In this document: positions 28,320 to 36,953 of the stretch, in pieces
How the letters are laid out: the number at the start of each line of letters is the position of its first letter
Position numbering within the stretch: the stretch's first letter is position 1
NCBI GenBank assembly: GCA_963830485.1
Contig: CAWHNE010000015.1
Location: 62,001-126,000, forward strand
Length of the DNA: 64,000 bases
Reading direction: 5' to 3'
Source: CAIWHR01 sp963830485
GTDB lineage: Bacteria; Pseudomonadota; Gammaproteobacteria; Burkholderiales; Casimicrobiaceae
The notes under the pieces: model-generated
Told to the model about the DNA's origin: nothing
Seen by the model: the letters and a program-made list of their open reading frames with translations, nothing else
Databases searched by the model: none
Made by a program: the position numbers and the translations under genes

Positions 28320-28820
28320 ATGCCCAGCTTGAACGTCAACGGCAAGATCCGCGAATTCGACGCGGAACCGGACACTCCGCTCCTGTGGGTGCTGCGCGAG
28401 CAGCTTGGGCTTACCGGCACGAAATACGGCTGCGGCGTCGCCCAATGCGGCGCGTGCACCGTGCACATCGACGGTGCGCCCACGCGGAGCTGCGTGGTCC
28501 CCGTCTCCTCAGTCGCTTCCGGCGCCAAGATCGTGACGATCGAAGGACTTTCCGCCGACGGCTCGCATCCGGTCCAGAAGGCGTGGGTCGCGCTCGACGT
28601 ACCCCAATGCGGTTACTGCCAGTCCGGCATGATCATGGCGGCCGCAGCGCTGCTCAAGACAACGCCGAGGCCTACGGACGCGGACATCGACGCGGCGATC
28701 ACCAACATCTGCCGGTGCGGGACCTATAACCGGGTGCGCGCGGCGATCAAGGCGGCCGCGCAGGGGGACACCAAGGCGGCCGGGATCGTGATCGAACACC
28801 TGAACGGGAGGTCGGCATGA
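28320..28820 (+). CDS. Isoquinoline 1-oxidoreductase-type [2Fe-2S] small subunit
   Basis: The electron-transfer subunit of a xanthine-oxidase-family molybdenum hydroxylase. The ATG at 28320 has ggagga at a good distance; a longer frame upstream is not needed. The 166 residues contain the plant-type cluster motif (GCGVAQCGACTVHIDG with a later C) and the second cluster helix domain (CGYCQSGMIMAAAALL and NICRCGTYNRVRAAI). It overlaps the large subunit start by 4 bases. Such two-subunit enzymes hydroxylate N-heterocycles or oxidise aldehydes without a FAD subunit; the substrate here is unknown. Confidence 0.9.
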   Translation: MPSLNVNGKIREFDAEPDTPLLWVLREQLGLTGTKYGCGVAQCGACTVHIDGAPTRSCVVPVSSVASGAKIVTIEGLSADGSHPVQKAWVALDVPQCGYCQSGMIMAAAALLKTTPRPTDADIDAAITNICRCGTYNRVRAAIKAAAQGDTKAAGIVIEHLNGRSA

Positions 28821-30996
28821 GCGCCACGATGGTTTCGCGCCGCCGCTTCCTCGGCGCGTCGGCCGCCCTGGGCGGCGGCCTCGTAGTCGGATTCCGCATC
28901 CCCTTCGCCGGCGAAGCGGCCGCGCAGGACACCGCGGTCGCGGAGATCAATGCCTGGGTCGTCGTGAATCCGGACGACACCGTCGTCATCCGGATCGCCC
29001 GCTCCGAGATGGGACAGGGTTCGATGACCGGTCTCGCCCAGCTCGTTGCCGAGGAGCTCGAGTGCGACTGGGCCAAGGTCCGCACCGAATTCCCCACGCC
29101 CGGGCAGAATCTCGCGCGCAAGCGCGTCTGGGGCAACTTCTCGACCGGCGGCAGCCGCGGCATCCGCGACTCGCAGGAGTACGTCCGCAAGGGTGGCGCG
29201 ACGGCGCGCGTGATGCTCGTCCAGGCGGCGGCCGACGAATGGAAGGTTCCGGTCGCCGAGTGCGTCGCTGCGAACAGCGTGATCACGCCATGCGCCGTCG
29301 GGCCGCCGCACCACGTACGGCAAGGTGGCCGCCGCGGCGGCGAAGTTGACGCCGCCAGCCGACGTCGCGCTCAAGAATCCGAAGGACTGGAAGATCGCAG
29401 GCAAGCGCATCGCCCGACTCGATACCGCGGACAAGACGACCGGCGCGCTCGTCTACGGCATCGATCTCAAGATGTCCGGCATGCTGAACGCGGCGATCCG
29501 CGATTGTCCGGTCTTCGGCGGCAAGGTGAAGAGCGTCGACGACAAGGCCGCGCTCGCGAAGCCCGGCGTGAAGAAGGTCGTGCGCGTCGGCGACTCCGCG
29601 GTCGCCGTCGTGGCCGACACGTGGTGGCATGCGAAGCGTGGCGTCGACGCGCTCGCGATCGAATGGGACGCCGGTCCCAACGCGCAGGCCTCGAGCAAGG
29701 CGTTCGCCGAAGTGCTGAAGGCCGGTCTCGACGCGAAGGACGCCGTGGTCGGCAACGAGAGCGGGCGACGCGGCGGCCGCGCTCGCCGCCGCGCCGAAGC
29801 GGATCGAGGCCGTGTATTCGTTCCCGCACCAGAACCACGCGACGATGGAGCCGATGAACGCGACGGCGCGCTGGACGGCCGAGCGCTGCGAAGTCTGGAC
29901 GCCGACGCAGAACGGAGAAGCCGCGCTCGCGGCCGCGGCCGAAGCCTCCGGACTGCCGGTCGAGAAATGCGATGTGCACAAGACGCTCCTGGGCGGCGGT
30001 TTCGGCCGGCGCGGCGCGGTGCAGGACTGGGTGCGGCAGGCGGTGCTGATCGCCAAGGAGATTCCGGGCACGCCGGTCAAACTCATCTGGTCGCGCGAGG
30101 AGGACATGACGCACGGCCGCTACCATCCGGTCACGCAGTGCAAGCTCACGGCCGGCGTCGACGCGCAGGGCAACGTGACCGCGCTTCACATGCGGATCTC
30201 GGGGCAGTCGATCGTCGCTGCGATCTTTCCGCAGAACATCAAGGACGGCAAGGATCCCGCGGTCTTCCAGGGACTCAACCCTTCGGGCCCGGAAGCGGCG
30301 ATCGGGTATTCGATTCCGAACCTGCGGATCGACCACGCGATGCGCAACCCGCACGTGCCGCCGGGCTTCTGGCGCGGCGTCAACCTGAACCAGAACACGC
30401 TCTACCTCGAGTGCTTCATCGACGAGGTCGCGCACGCGACCGGGCAGGATCCTCTCGCGCTGCGGCGCAAGCTGATGGCGGGGCATCCAAAGCACCTGGC
30501 CGTGCTGAACGCCGTCGCCGAGCGTGTCGGCTGGGACAAGCCGCCGGCGAAGGGCGTCCACCGCGGCCTCGCGCAGACGATGGGCTACGGCAGCTACGTC
30601 GCCGGCTGCGCGGAAGTGTCGGTGAGCGACAGTGGCGTGCTCAAGATCCATCGCATCGTGGCCGCGACCGACTGTGGTCACGCGGTCAATCCGCAGCAGA
30701 TCGAGGCGCAGGTCGAAGGCTCGTTCGCCTATGGGCTGTCGGCAATGCTGTACGGCGAGTGCACGGTCAAGGACGGACGCATCGAGCAGACCAACTTCGA
30801 CACCTACCGGATCCTGCGGATGGACGAGATGCCGGCGGTCGAGACGATCGTCATGCCCTCCGGCGATTTCTGGGGCGGTGTCGGCGAGCCGACGATCGCC
30901 GTGGCAGCGCCGGCGGTGCTGAACGCGATCTTCGCCGCGACGGGCAAGCGGATCCGCGACATGCCGCTCAAGAACCACACGCTGAAGAAGGCGTAA
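28817..30996 (+). CDS. Isoquinoline 1-oxidoreductase-type molybdopterin subunit (two frameshifts)
   Basis: The large molybdenum-binding subunit that performs hydroxylation with water as oxygen donor, passing electrons to the small subunit. It starts with a Tat signal (RRRFLGASAALGGG) and IARSEMGQGSMTGLAQLVAEELE. The frame breaks at 29288-29289 (an extra c, acgccatg for acgcatg) and at 29763-29765 (ggg for gg); removing both gives one protein of about 725 residues. The rest includes HQNHATMEPMNATA, LLGGGFGRRGAVQDWV, PPGFWRGVN and the closing GGVGEPTIAVAAPAVLNAIFAATGKRIR, where GVGE carries the catalytic Glu of the family. Export as a complex with the small subunit is likely. Confidence 0.85.
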
Positions 30997-31025
30997 CGAT
31001 TCGGCCGTCACTGCATCGATCGACG

Positions 31026-31478
31026 GTGGCGCTCGTGGCAGGCGTCGCAGCGTGCGCCGGGTTCGCCGGCTGGTTGCCGCGGAGCCGATGCGTCCGAGCC
31101 GCATTCCTACTGTCGTCGTCGGCGACGCGATCCCGGTGGCGCTCACGAGCGAACGCGGCGATGCAGCGCGCGGCCGCGCCATCGTGTTGAGCCGGCAGGC
31201 GGGCATGTGTCTGCTGTGTCACACCGGGCCCGTTTCCCGAGGAGTCGCTGCAGGGCACGCTCGCGCCGGACCTGGCGGGCGCTGGCGCGCGCTGGTCTGA
31301 GGGGCAGCTGCGACTGCGCATCGTCGATTCGCGACGAGTCAATCCGGCGACGATCATGCCGTCGTACTATCGCACCGATCACTCGACGCGCGTCGGCGCG
31401 GCGTGGCGCGGACGGCCGGTGCTCGACGCGCAGCAGATCGAGGACGTGGTCGCGCTGCTGCAGACCCTGCGCGACTGA
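31026..31478 (+). CDS. soxX: Sulfur-oxidation cytochrome SoxX (two frame changes)
   Basis: SoxX is the small c-type cytochrome that, with SoxA, attaches thiosulfate to SoxY in the periplasm. A signal-like start (VALVAGVAACAGFAG; a GTG at 31026 is the best candidate) is followed in another frame by VVVGDAIPVALTSERGDAARGRAIVLSRQAGMCLLCH, holding the haem motif CLLCH. A further shift at about 31218 leads to FPEESLQGTLAPDLAGAGARWSEGQLRLRIVDSRRVNPATIMPSYY, where the SoxX family Met ligand lies. It ends QQIEDVVALLQTLRD. Joined length is about 150 residues. soxY follows 11 bases later. Confidence 0.75.
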
Positions 31479-31489
31479 GGTGACGCCAG

Positions 31490-31960
31490 ATGGCCGCGCC
31501 TCCGATCTCGAATGGGCGCCGCCGGACGCTGGTCGCGGGCGCCGGTCTGGCGGTGTCGCTCATCGTGCGGCCCGCGGCAGCGGCGGACGATCTGGCTGCC
31601 GCCATCGCGGCGTTCACGGGAGGCGCGCCCAGGCGCGCAGTCGGCAAGGTCAAGCTCGACGTGCCGGCGCTGGTCGAGAACGGCAACACGGTGCCGATCA
31701 CGGTGAGCGTCGACAGCCCGATGACGGCGACCGACCGCGTCGTCGCGATTGCCATCTTCAACGAGAAGAACCCCGAGCGCGGCGTCGCGGTGTTCACGCT
31801 CGGGCCGCGCGCGGGAAAGCCGAGCGTGTCCACGCACATCCGCCTCGCGGCCTCGCAGAAGCTCGCCGCGGTCGCGCGGATGAGCGATGGCAGCTACTGG
31901 TCGACAACCGTCGACGTGGTCGTGACGCTCGCGGCCTGCATCGACGGCGACCCGGTATAA
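31490..31960 (+). CDS. soxY: Thiosulfate-carrier protein SoxY with unusual C-terminus
   Basis: SoxY carries sulfur intermediates on a C-terminal cysteine while SoxXA and the other Sox enzymes act on it. The 156-residue precursor begins with a signal (RRTLVAGAGLAVSLIVRPAAA) and contains the Ig-like SoxY domain (VKLDVPALVENGNTVPITVSVDSPM, FTLGPRAGKPSVSTHIRLAASQKLAAVARM). The carrier cysteine usually sits in a terminal GGCGG. Here the end reads VTLAACIDGDPV: the cysteine is present but the flexible glycine arm is missing. Whether it still works as a swinging arm is uncertain. soxZ follows 5 bases later. Confidence 0.88.
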   Translation: MAAPPISNGRRRTLVAGAGLAVSLIVRPAAAADDLAAAIAAFTGGAPRRAVGKVKLDVPALVENGNTVPITVSVDSPMTATDRVVAIAIFNEKNPERGVAVFTLGPRAGKPSVSTHIRLAASQKLAAVARMSDGSYWSTTVDVVVTLAACIDGDPV

Positions 31961-31965
31961 CCGCG

Positions 31966-32286
31966 ATGGCGCGCGCGCTGATCAAGGTGCCGCCCTCGCC
32001 TCGTCGCGGCGAGACGATCGAGATCCGCGCGCTGATCGCGCATCCGATGGAGACCGGCTACCGCCTGGACGCGACGGGCCGGCCGCTGCCGCGCGACATC
32101 CTGCGGCGATTCACGTGCCGCTACAACGGCGAGCTCGTCGTCGCCATCGAGCTGCACCCCGCGGTCGCCGCGAATCCGTACTTCGCGTTCAGCGCCATCG
32201 CATCCGAGAGCGGCACGTTGACCTTCACGTGGGAAGGGGACAACGGCTTCGCGCAGACGGAGACCGTCGCGATCGCGGTGACATGA
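31966..32286 (+). CDS. soxZ: SoxZ, partner of SoxY
   Basis: SoxZ forms a heterodimer with SoxY. The 106-residue protein has no signal peptide of its own, as expected because it is exported bound to SoxY. Family features are RGETIEIRALIAHPMETGYR, the DILRRFTCRYNGELVVAIELHPAVAANPYFAF region and the closing GTLTFTWEGDNGFAQTETVAI. Its stop overlaps the soxA start (ATGA). Confidence 0.93.
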   Translation: MARALIKVPPSPRRGETIEIRALIAHPMETGYRLDATGRPLPRDILRRFTCRYNGELVVAIELHPAVAANPYFAFSAIASESGTLTFTWEGDNGFAQTETVAIAVT

Positions 32287-33057
32287 CGCGGGCCGCGATG
32301 TCTTCTCCTCGTCGCTTTCGCCGCGACGGCAGCCGCGGCCGAGCGCACGTCCGACGCGCGTCGCTCGGGCTTCGACGACATGAGTCCCGGCGACGCAGGC
32401 GATGCAGCGCGACGACGCGCAGAACCCGGGCATGCTGTGGGTGGGCGAGGGCGAGGCGCTGTGGAATCGCAAGGCCGGGCCGCGCGACCGCTCGTGCGCG
32501 AGCTGTCACGGCGACGCGGCCGTCGCGATGCGCGGCGTCGCGGCGCGCTATCCCGCGTTCGACCCGACGCTCGGACGTCCGGTCGATCTCGGCCAGCGGA
32601 TCAATCGGTGCCGGCAGACGCGGCAGGGCGCGCCGCCGCTCGCGGCCGAGAGCAGGGATCTCGTCGCGCTCGAAACGTTCGTCGCGCACCAGTCGCGCGG
32701 CCTGCCGATCGCGCCGCCTGCGGACTCGCGGCTCGCGCCGTCCATCGAGCGCGGGCGCACGCTGTGGCGGCATGCGCATCGGCCAGCTCGATCTCGTCGT
32801 GCGCGCAGTGCCACGACGACAACCCGGGCCGCCGCGTCGGCGGCAGCGTGATCCCGCAGGGACATCCGACGGGCTATCCGATCTACCGGCTCGAGTGGCA
32901 GACGGCGGGCTCGCTGCAGCGGCGGCTGCGCGCGTGCATGAGCGGCGTGCGGGCCGAGCCGTATCCCTACGGCGCGCCGGAGCTGGTCGAGCTCGAGCTC
33001 TATCTCGCGGTGCGGGCGCAGGGACTCGCGATCGACACGCCCGCCGTCCGGCCCTGA
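32283..33057 (+). CDS. soxA: Diheme SoxA cytochrome (four frameshifts as assembled)
   Basis: SoxA is the catalytic cytochrome of SoxXA. It starts on the soxZ stop; after an apparent extra a at about 32298 the frame shows a signal peptide (LLLVAFAATAAAAERTSDARRSGFDDMS). Further one-base insertions near 32391, 32768 and 32796 separate MLWVGEGEALWNRKAG...CASCHGDAA, LAPSIERGRTLWR and SCAQCHDDNPGRRVGG. Two haem motifs (CASCH, CAQCH) and the active-site Cys in RRLRACMSGVRAEPY are preserved, so the diheme form is intact once the frames are joined (about 255 residues). No soxB or soxCD follows; a terminator and a convergent protease gene end the run. Confidence 0.78.
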
Positions 33058-33081
33058 CGTCTGTCAACGGACGAAAGAAAA

Positions 33082-33109
33082 GGGCCCGCCGCGATCAAGC
33101 GGCGGGCCC
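33082..33109 (-). terminator. Rho-independent terminator between soxA and the subtilase
   Basis: A perfect 10-bp stem (gggcccgccg / cggcgggccc) with an 8-base loop lies in the 69-base gap between convergent genes. On the minus strand the stem is followed by a T-rich run (ttttcttt), so it best fits the end of the subtilase transcript. It may also stop the sox transcript. Confidence 0.85.
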
Positions 33110-33126
33110 CGAGAGGACGACCTGCG

Positions 33127-34527
33127 CTACTTCAGCGCGTTGACGGCGTCGAGACGACCCTTGCCGGTCGCGGCGTCGTCGCCCGGCTTCAGGATGTCGA
33201 CAGAGCCTTGCTGGATGCGTGCTTTGATCTGCGACGGCGGGATGCGGCCGTACTTGCCGACGATGAGCGCGGCCACGCCGGAGACATGCGGCGCCGCCAT
33301 CGACGTGCCCGCGGCCCAGAAGTAGAAGTTGTTGGCGCCGTCGACCGCACCGGGCGCGAACACCATATCGAACACCCAGCAGGGCCGGGTGAGGGGGCCG
33401 CCGGCCGTAGCGACCGTGCAGTCTTCGTTGCCCGGATAGGCGAAGTCCCCGCCCGGCGCGCCGACGTTCACGACGGATTGGCCATAGTTGCTATACGACG
33501 CGAGCCGGTCGGGACCGGACAGCGGGGCCGGCGTGAAGAACCCGACCGGTCCGAGCGCGGACACGGCGACGCCGTTGCCCGATTGCGCCGGAATCGACCA
33601 GACGTTGCTGTTGAGATCGACGCCCTCGTTGCCGGCGGCGCTAACGACAAACGTCCCGGCCTGTGTCGCGTAGTTGATGGCACGGTTGAGCGCCGAGATC
33701 AGCGGGCCCAGTCCGTCGCCGCCGGCATTGGTACGAAGGAACGTGGCGCCGAGGCTCATGTTGATCACGTCGGCCCGGACCTGCGGGCCGGCCGCGTACA
33801 TGATGCCGTTGATCAGCCAGGAAAATTCACCGCTGCCGTCCGGCGAGTCAAGCACCTTCACGTTGACGATTTCGGCATTGGGCGCGACGCCCTGGGTGCC
33901 GATGCCGTTGATCGGCGCCGCGATGATGCCCGAGACGTGGGTGCCGTGACTGAAGAAGACGCCCGGGCCCGGCGGCACGAACGCGAACCCGGGTTCGCTC
34001 GGAACGAACGACTTGCTCAGGCCGACGTTGAGGTTGGGCGCGATGTCGACATGAGTCGGATAGACGCCCTGGTCGAGGACCGCTACGCGGGCGCGCTTGG
34101 CGCCCCAGCCCAGGTCGCCACCGTCATTGGCGACGTCGGCGCGGATCTGGCGGTGGCCCCATTGCAGCGCGTAGCGGGACTCGGGCGTCGACACCGTATC
34201 CGCGGGCGTCACGATCACGGCCGGCTGGGAGACGAGCGGCTCGATCCACTGGACCCTGACGTCCCGGGCGACGCTTTGCACCTTGGCTTCGGCGGCGAGC
34301 CGCGTCGCGAAGGCCGGGTCGCTCGATTCGGCGAATACGACGCCGATCGCATCGTGGCGGCCGGTAATGACGCCATTGGCGTGTGCGACGGCACTGTCGA
34401 GGTTGGCGCTGCCCGCGCCTTGCCCTTTGGCGACGATGATGTAACTGGCCGCGGAAGCTGGCAGCGCCGCGGCCATGAGAGCGGCGGCGGCGATGGCGGC
34501 GATGAACGGCAAATGAAATCGATTCAT
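33127..34527 (-). CDS. Secreted subtilisin-like serine protease (S8)
   Basis: An exported endopeptidase of 466 residues. The start at 34527 opens a signal peptide (MNRFHLPFIAAIAAAALMAAALPASA). A short pro-region (about residues 28-110, YIIVAKGQGAGSANLDSAV) of the inhibitor I9 type precedes the catalytic domain. The triad is visible as D152 (VAVLDQGV), H197 (SHGTHVSG) and S409 (GTSMAAPHVSG), with the oxyanion Asn in SAAGNEG. It ends shortly after the catalytic domain with no added anchor. It stands alone, with its own terminator downstream. Confidence 0.93.
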   Translation of the reverse strand: MNRFHLPFIAAIAAAALMAAALPASAASYIIVAKGQGAGSANLDSAVAHANGVITGRHDAIGVVFAESSDPAFATRLAAEAKVQSVARDVRVQWIEPLVSQPAVIVTPADTVSTPESRYALQWGHRQIRADVANDGGDLGWGAKRARVAVLDQGVYPTHVDIAPNLNVGLSKSFVPSEPGFAFVPPGPGVFFSHGTHVSGIIAAPINGIGTQGVAPNAEIVNVKVLDSPDGSGEFSWLINGIMYAAGPQVRADVINMSLGATFLRTNAGGDGLGPLISALNRAINYATQAGTFVVSAAGNEGVDLNSNVWSIPAQSGNGVAVSALGPVGFFTPAPLSGPDRLASYSNYGQSVVNVGAPGGDFAYPGNEDCTVATAGGPLTRPCWVFDMVFAPGAVDGANNFYFWAAGTSMAAPHVSGVAALIVGKYGRIPPSQIKARIQQGSVDILKPGDDAATGKGRLDAVNALK

Positions 34528-34859
34528 AAGGCGTGATCCTTTCTGTGCGAACGGCAGGAGATGGATGCTACCAGCTTCATTCGGCGCGACGGCCGCGAAC
34601 ACAGCACTCCGCAATCCGCAAGGCTCTATCGAGCGGCCAAGGGCGATCGCAGGGAATGCAGCGTCCGTGTGGGGGAACGCGAAGACGGCCATGCCGGGCA
34701 ATACAGCAGCCCGACCCCCCAGTGTCGGCGAGCCGGTACACTGAACTGCGGCCCGTGCTGTCAAGGGAAGTCTCGTCCCCAGCTGACCGGCGGCCGCAGA
34801 CCGACTTCGCGATTTGCGAGGTGCGCCTGAAGCACTTGCGCTTGCGCGAGAGGTCCTGC
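34528..34859. other. Intergenic region upstream of the subtilase
   Basis: These 332 bases lie between the subtilase start and the stop of the 2-oxoacid oxidoreductase beta gene, both read on the minus strand. No gene is supported. The region should contain the subtilase promoter. It is somewhat less GC-rich than the flanking genes. I see no clear regulatory palindrome. Confidence 0.45.
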
Positions 34860-35762
34860 TCAGGTCGGGGCCGGCGTGGGGCTCCGCTGTCCCGCTTCGA
34901 CCTTCGTCATGAGCCGCGCCCATGCGTCGTCGACCTCCGCCTGCAGCGCGTCGACGTCCGCCGGCGCGAGGTGCCGGTAGCGCCGCTGCATGGCGACGTA
35001 ATCGGCGACGGGCCGCGTCTTCGCCGGCACGTTCAGCGTGTATCGGCGGCCGTCCTCGACTTCGTAGAGCGGGAACGCGCCGCACTCGACCGCGCAGCGC
35101 GCGGCGGCGAGTCCCGCATCGTCGGGCAGCCCCCAGCCGTCGAGACAGGGGATCAGCAGCGTGATGATCCGCGTGCCGTCGATCGATTTCGCCTTCTCGA
35201 CCTTGCGGATCAGGTCCGGCAGGAAGCCGACATTGGCGGTGGCCGCGTAGGGCACGTCGTGCGCCGCCATGATCTCGGTGAGGTTCTTCTTGCGCGTCGT
35301 CTTGCCGGCCGGTGTCGAGCCCGTGCTCGCGAGATGCGGCGTCGAGGAGGACTTCTGCGCGCCGGTGTTCATGTAGCCTTCGTTGTCGAGGCAGATGTAG
35401 ATGAAGTTCTCGTTGCGCTCGGCGGCCGAGGACAGGCACTGGAAGCCGATGTCGTACGTGCCGCCGTCGCCCGCGAGGACGACGACCTGCGTGTCGCGCT
35501 CGCCCCGCGCATCGAGCGCACGGCGCAGGCCCGAAGCCGCTGCGGCGCTCGCTTCCAGCGTCGGCTGGTAGACGGGGATCTTCAGCGAGCTGTAGGGCTG
35601 CGGGCCGGCGATGATCGCCATGCACGAAGGCGGAATGACTGCCATCGTCTTCGGGCCGAGCGTCGCCAGCACGTGCCGTACGGAGAGCGCGTCGACGCAG
35701 CCGGGGCATGCTGCGTGGCCAGAACACAGGATGGGGTCGAACGGAACCTCGAGCTTGTTCAT
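34860..35762 (-). CDS. 2-oxoacid:acceptor oxidoreductase, beta (TPP) subunit
   Basis: The thiamine-diphosphate and iron-sulfur subunit of a four-gene pyruvate/phenylglyoxylate-type oxidoreductase. The start at 35762 gives 300 residues. Cluster-ligand cysteines appear in LCSGHAACPGCVDALSVRHVL and further Cys in PPSCMAI. The TPP motif is GDGGTYDIGFQCLSSAAERNENFIYICLDNEGYMNTGAQ. It is 5 bases downstream of the alpha gene. The reaction is oxidative decarboxylation of a 2-oxoacid to an acyl-CoA. Phenylglyoxylate, pyruvate and branched-chain oxoacids are all possible substrates; the aromatic neighbourhood favours the first, without proof. Confidence 0.85.
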   Translation of the reverse strand: MNKLEVPFDPILCSGHAACPGCVDALSVRHVLATLGPKTMAVIPPSCMAIIAGPQPYSSLKIPVYQPTLEASAAAASGLRRALDARGERDTQVVVLAGDGGTYDIGFQCLSSAAERNENFIYICLDNEGYMNTGAQKSSSTPHLASTGSTPAGKTTRKKNLTEIMAAHDVPYAATANVGFLPDLIRKVEKAKSIDGTRIITLLIPCLDGWGLPDDAGLAAARCAVECGAFPLYEVEDGRRYTLNVPAKTRPVADYVAMQRRYRHLAPADVDALQAEVDDAWARLMTKVEAGQRSPTPAPT

Positions 35763-35767
35763 GCGCG

Positions 35768-36943
35768 TCACCGGACCCAGACCGACTCGGCCGCCGGCTC
35801 GCTCGTCCGCGCCTGCCGGACGAACTCGAGGATCTTGGCGGGAGGAACGTTGACGCCGCCCACGCCGGCGAGATAGCCGTGCACGCGCGGCGCGTTCCCG
35901 ACGCCGCAGAGCGCCGCGCGCAGCTCCTGATGCAGGACACCGCCATGGCCCGGCGAGTAGTTGCGGTCGAGCACCAGCACATCGCGAACGCCGGTAAGCG
36001 CGGCACGCAGCTCGGCCACGGGTAGCGGCCGGAAGAGCCGCACCTTGACGAGCCCGACCGGCTCGCCCGCGTCGCGCATCGCGTCGACCGCGTCGCGCAC
36101 GGTGCCGCACATGCTGCCCATCGCGACGACGATGAGGGATGCCCCTTCACAGCGGTAGCGCTCGACGACGCCCCAGCCGCGGCCCGTGAGCGCGCGCCAC
36201 TCGCGATCGGCCTCCTGCGCGAGCCTCGGCACGCGGTTCATCGCCTCGGCGAGCGCCTGCCGGTGGCGGTAGAACATGTCCTGCGTCACGACGTTGCCCC
36301 ACGACTCGGCCTTCGCCGTGTCGAGGCGATGCGGCGGCGCGTAGGGCGGCAGGTATTGGTCGACTTGCGCCTGGTCAGGTAGCAGCACCGGCTCGAGCGC
36401 GTGCGAGACGTAGAACGCGTCGTGATTCACCATCACCGGGAGCAGGACCTGCTCAGCGACGCGGAATGCCTGCAGTACCGTGTCGAGCGATTCCTGCGCG
36501 CTCTCCGTGTAGTACTGGACCCAGCCCGTGTCGCGTTGCGCGAGGCTGTCGGTCTGGTCGGGCCAGAACGCCCACGGCGAAGCAACAGTCCGGTTCACGT
36601 TCGCCATCACGATCGGGGCCCGCGCGCCGCTCGCGTAATGGAGAAGCTCGTGCATCAGCAGCAGGCCCTGCGACGCGGTTGCCGTGAACACGCGCACGCC
36701 GGCGAGCGAAGCGGGAATGCAGGCCGCCATCACCGAGTGCTCGGATTCGGGTGTGATGACTTCCGCGTCGAACTCGCCCGCCGCCTGGAATTCGGTGATC
36801 TTCTCCAACACCGGCGTCTGCGGCGTGATCGGATAGAGGGGAACGACCCTCGGCCGCGCGAGGCGCGCCGCCCACGCGACCGCGTGGTTGCCCGTCAGGA
36901 GCATCCGCGTCGCGCCATCACTTCCGGTGTCGCGCGCGTTCAT
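35768..36943 (-). CDS. 2-oxoacid:acceptor oxidoreductase, alpha subunit
   Basis: The 391-residue alpha subunit carries the pyrimidine-binding domain (about residues 15-240: LLTGNHAVAWAARLARPRVVPLYPITPQTPVLE, ESEHSVMAACIPASLAGVRVFTATASQGLLLMHE). A domain II follows with GSMCGTVRDAVDAMRDAGEPVGLVKVRLFRPLP and DRNYSPGHGGVLHQEL. This is the alpha of the four-subunit POR/VOR/phenylglyoxylate-dehydrogenase family, not the gamma-alpha fusion seen in the later kor cluster. It lies 10 bases downstream of the flavoprotein gene and just upstream of beta. Confidence 0.87.
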   Translation of the reverse strand: MNARDTGSDGATRMLLTGNHAVAWAARLARPRVVPLYPITPQTPVLEKITEFQAAGEFDAEVITPESEHSVMAACIPASLAGVRVFTATASQGLLLMHELLHYASGARAPIVMANVNRTVASPWAFWPDQTDSLAQRDTGWVQYYTESAQESLDTVLQAFRVAEQVLLPVMVNHDAFYVSHALEPVLLPDQAQVDQYLPPYAPPHRLDTAKAESWGNVVTQDMFYRHRQALAEAMNRVPRLAQEADREWRALTGRGWGVVERYRCEGASLIVVAMGSMCGTVRDAVDAMRDAGEPVGLVKVRLFRPLPVAELRAALTGVRDVLVLDRNYSPGHGGVLHQELRAALCGVGNAPRVHGYLAGVGGVNVPPAKILEFVRQARTSEPAAESVWVR

Positions 36944-36953
36944 CGCGGGCCTT

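Noticed and set aside
33127..36150. A single long minus-strand frame covering the subtilase and the oxidoreductase genes.
   Set aside because: Only the part from 34527 down is a real protein (subtilase with its own signal peptide); the upstream part is an out-of-frame reading of the beta and alpha genes.
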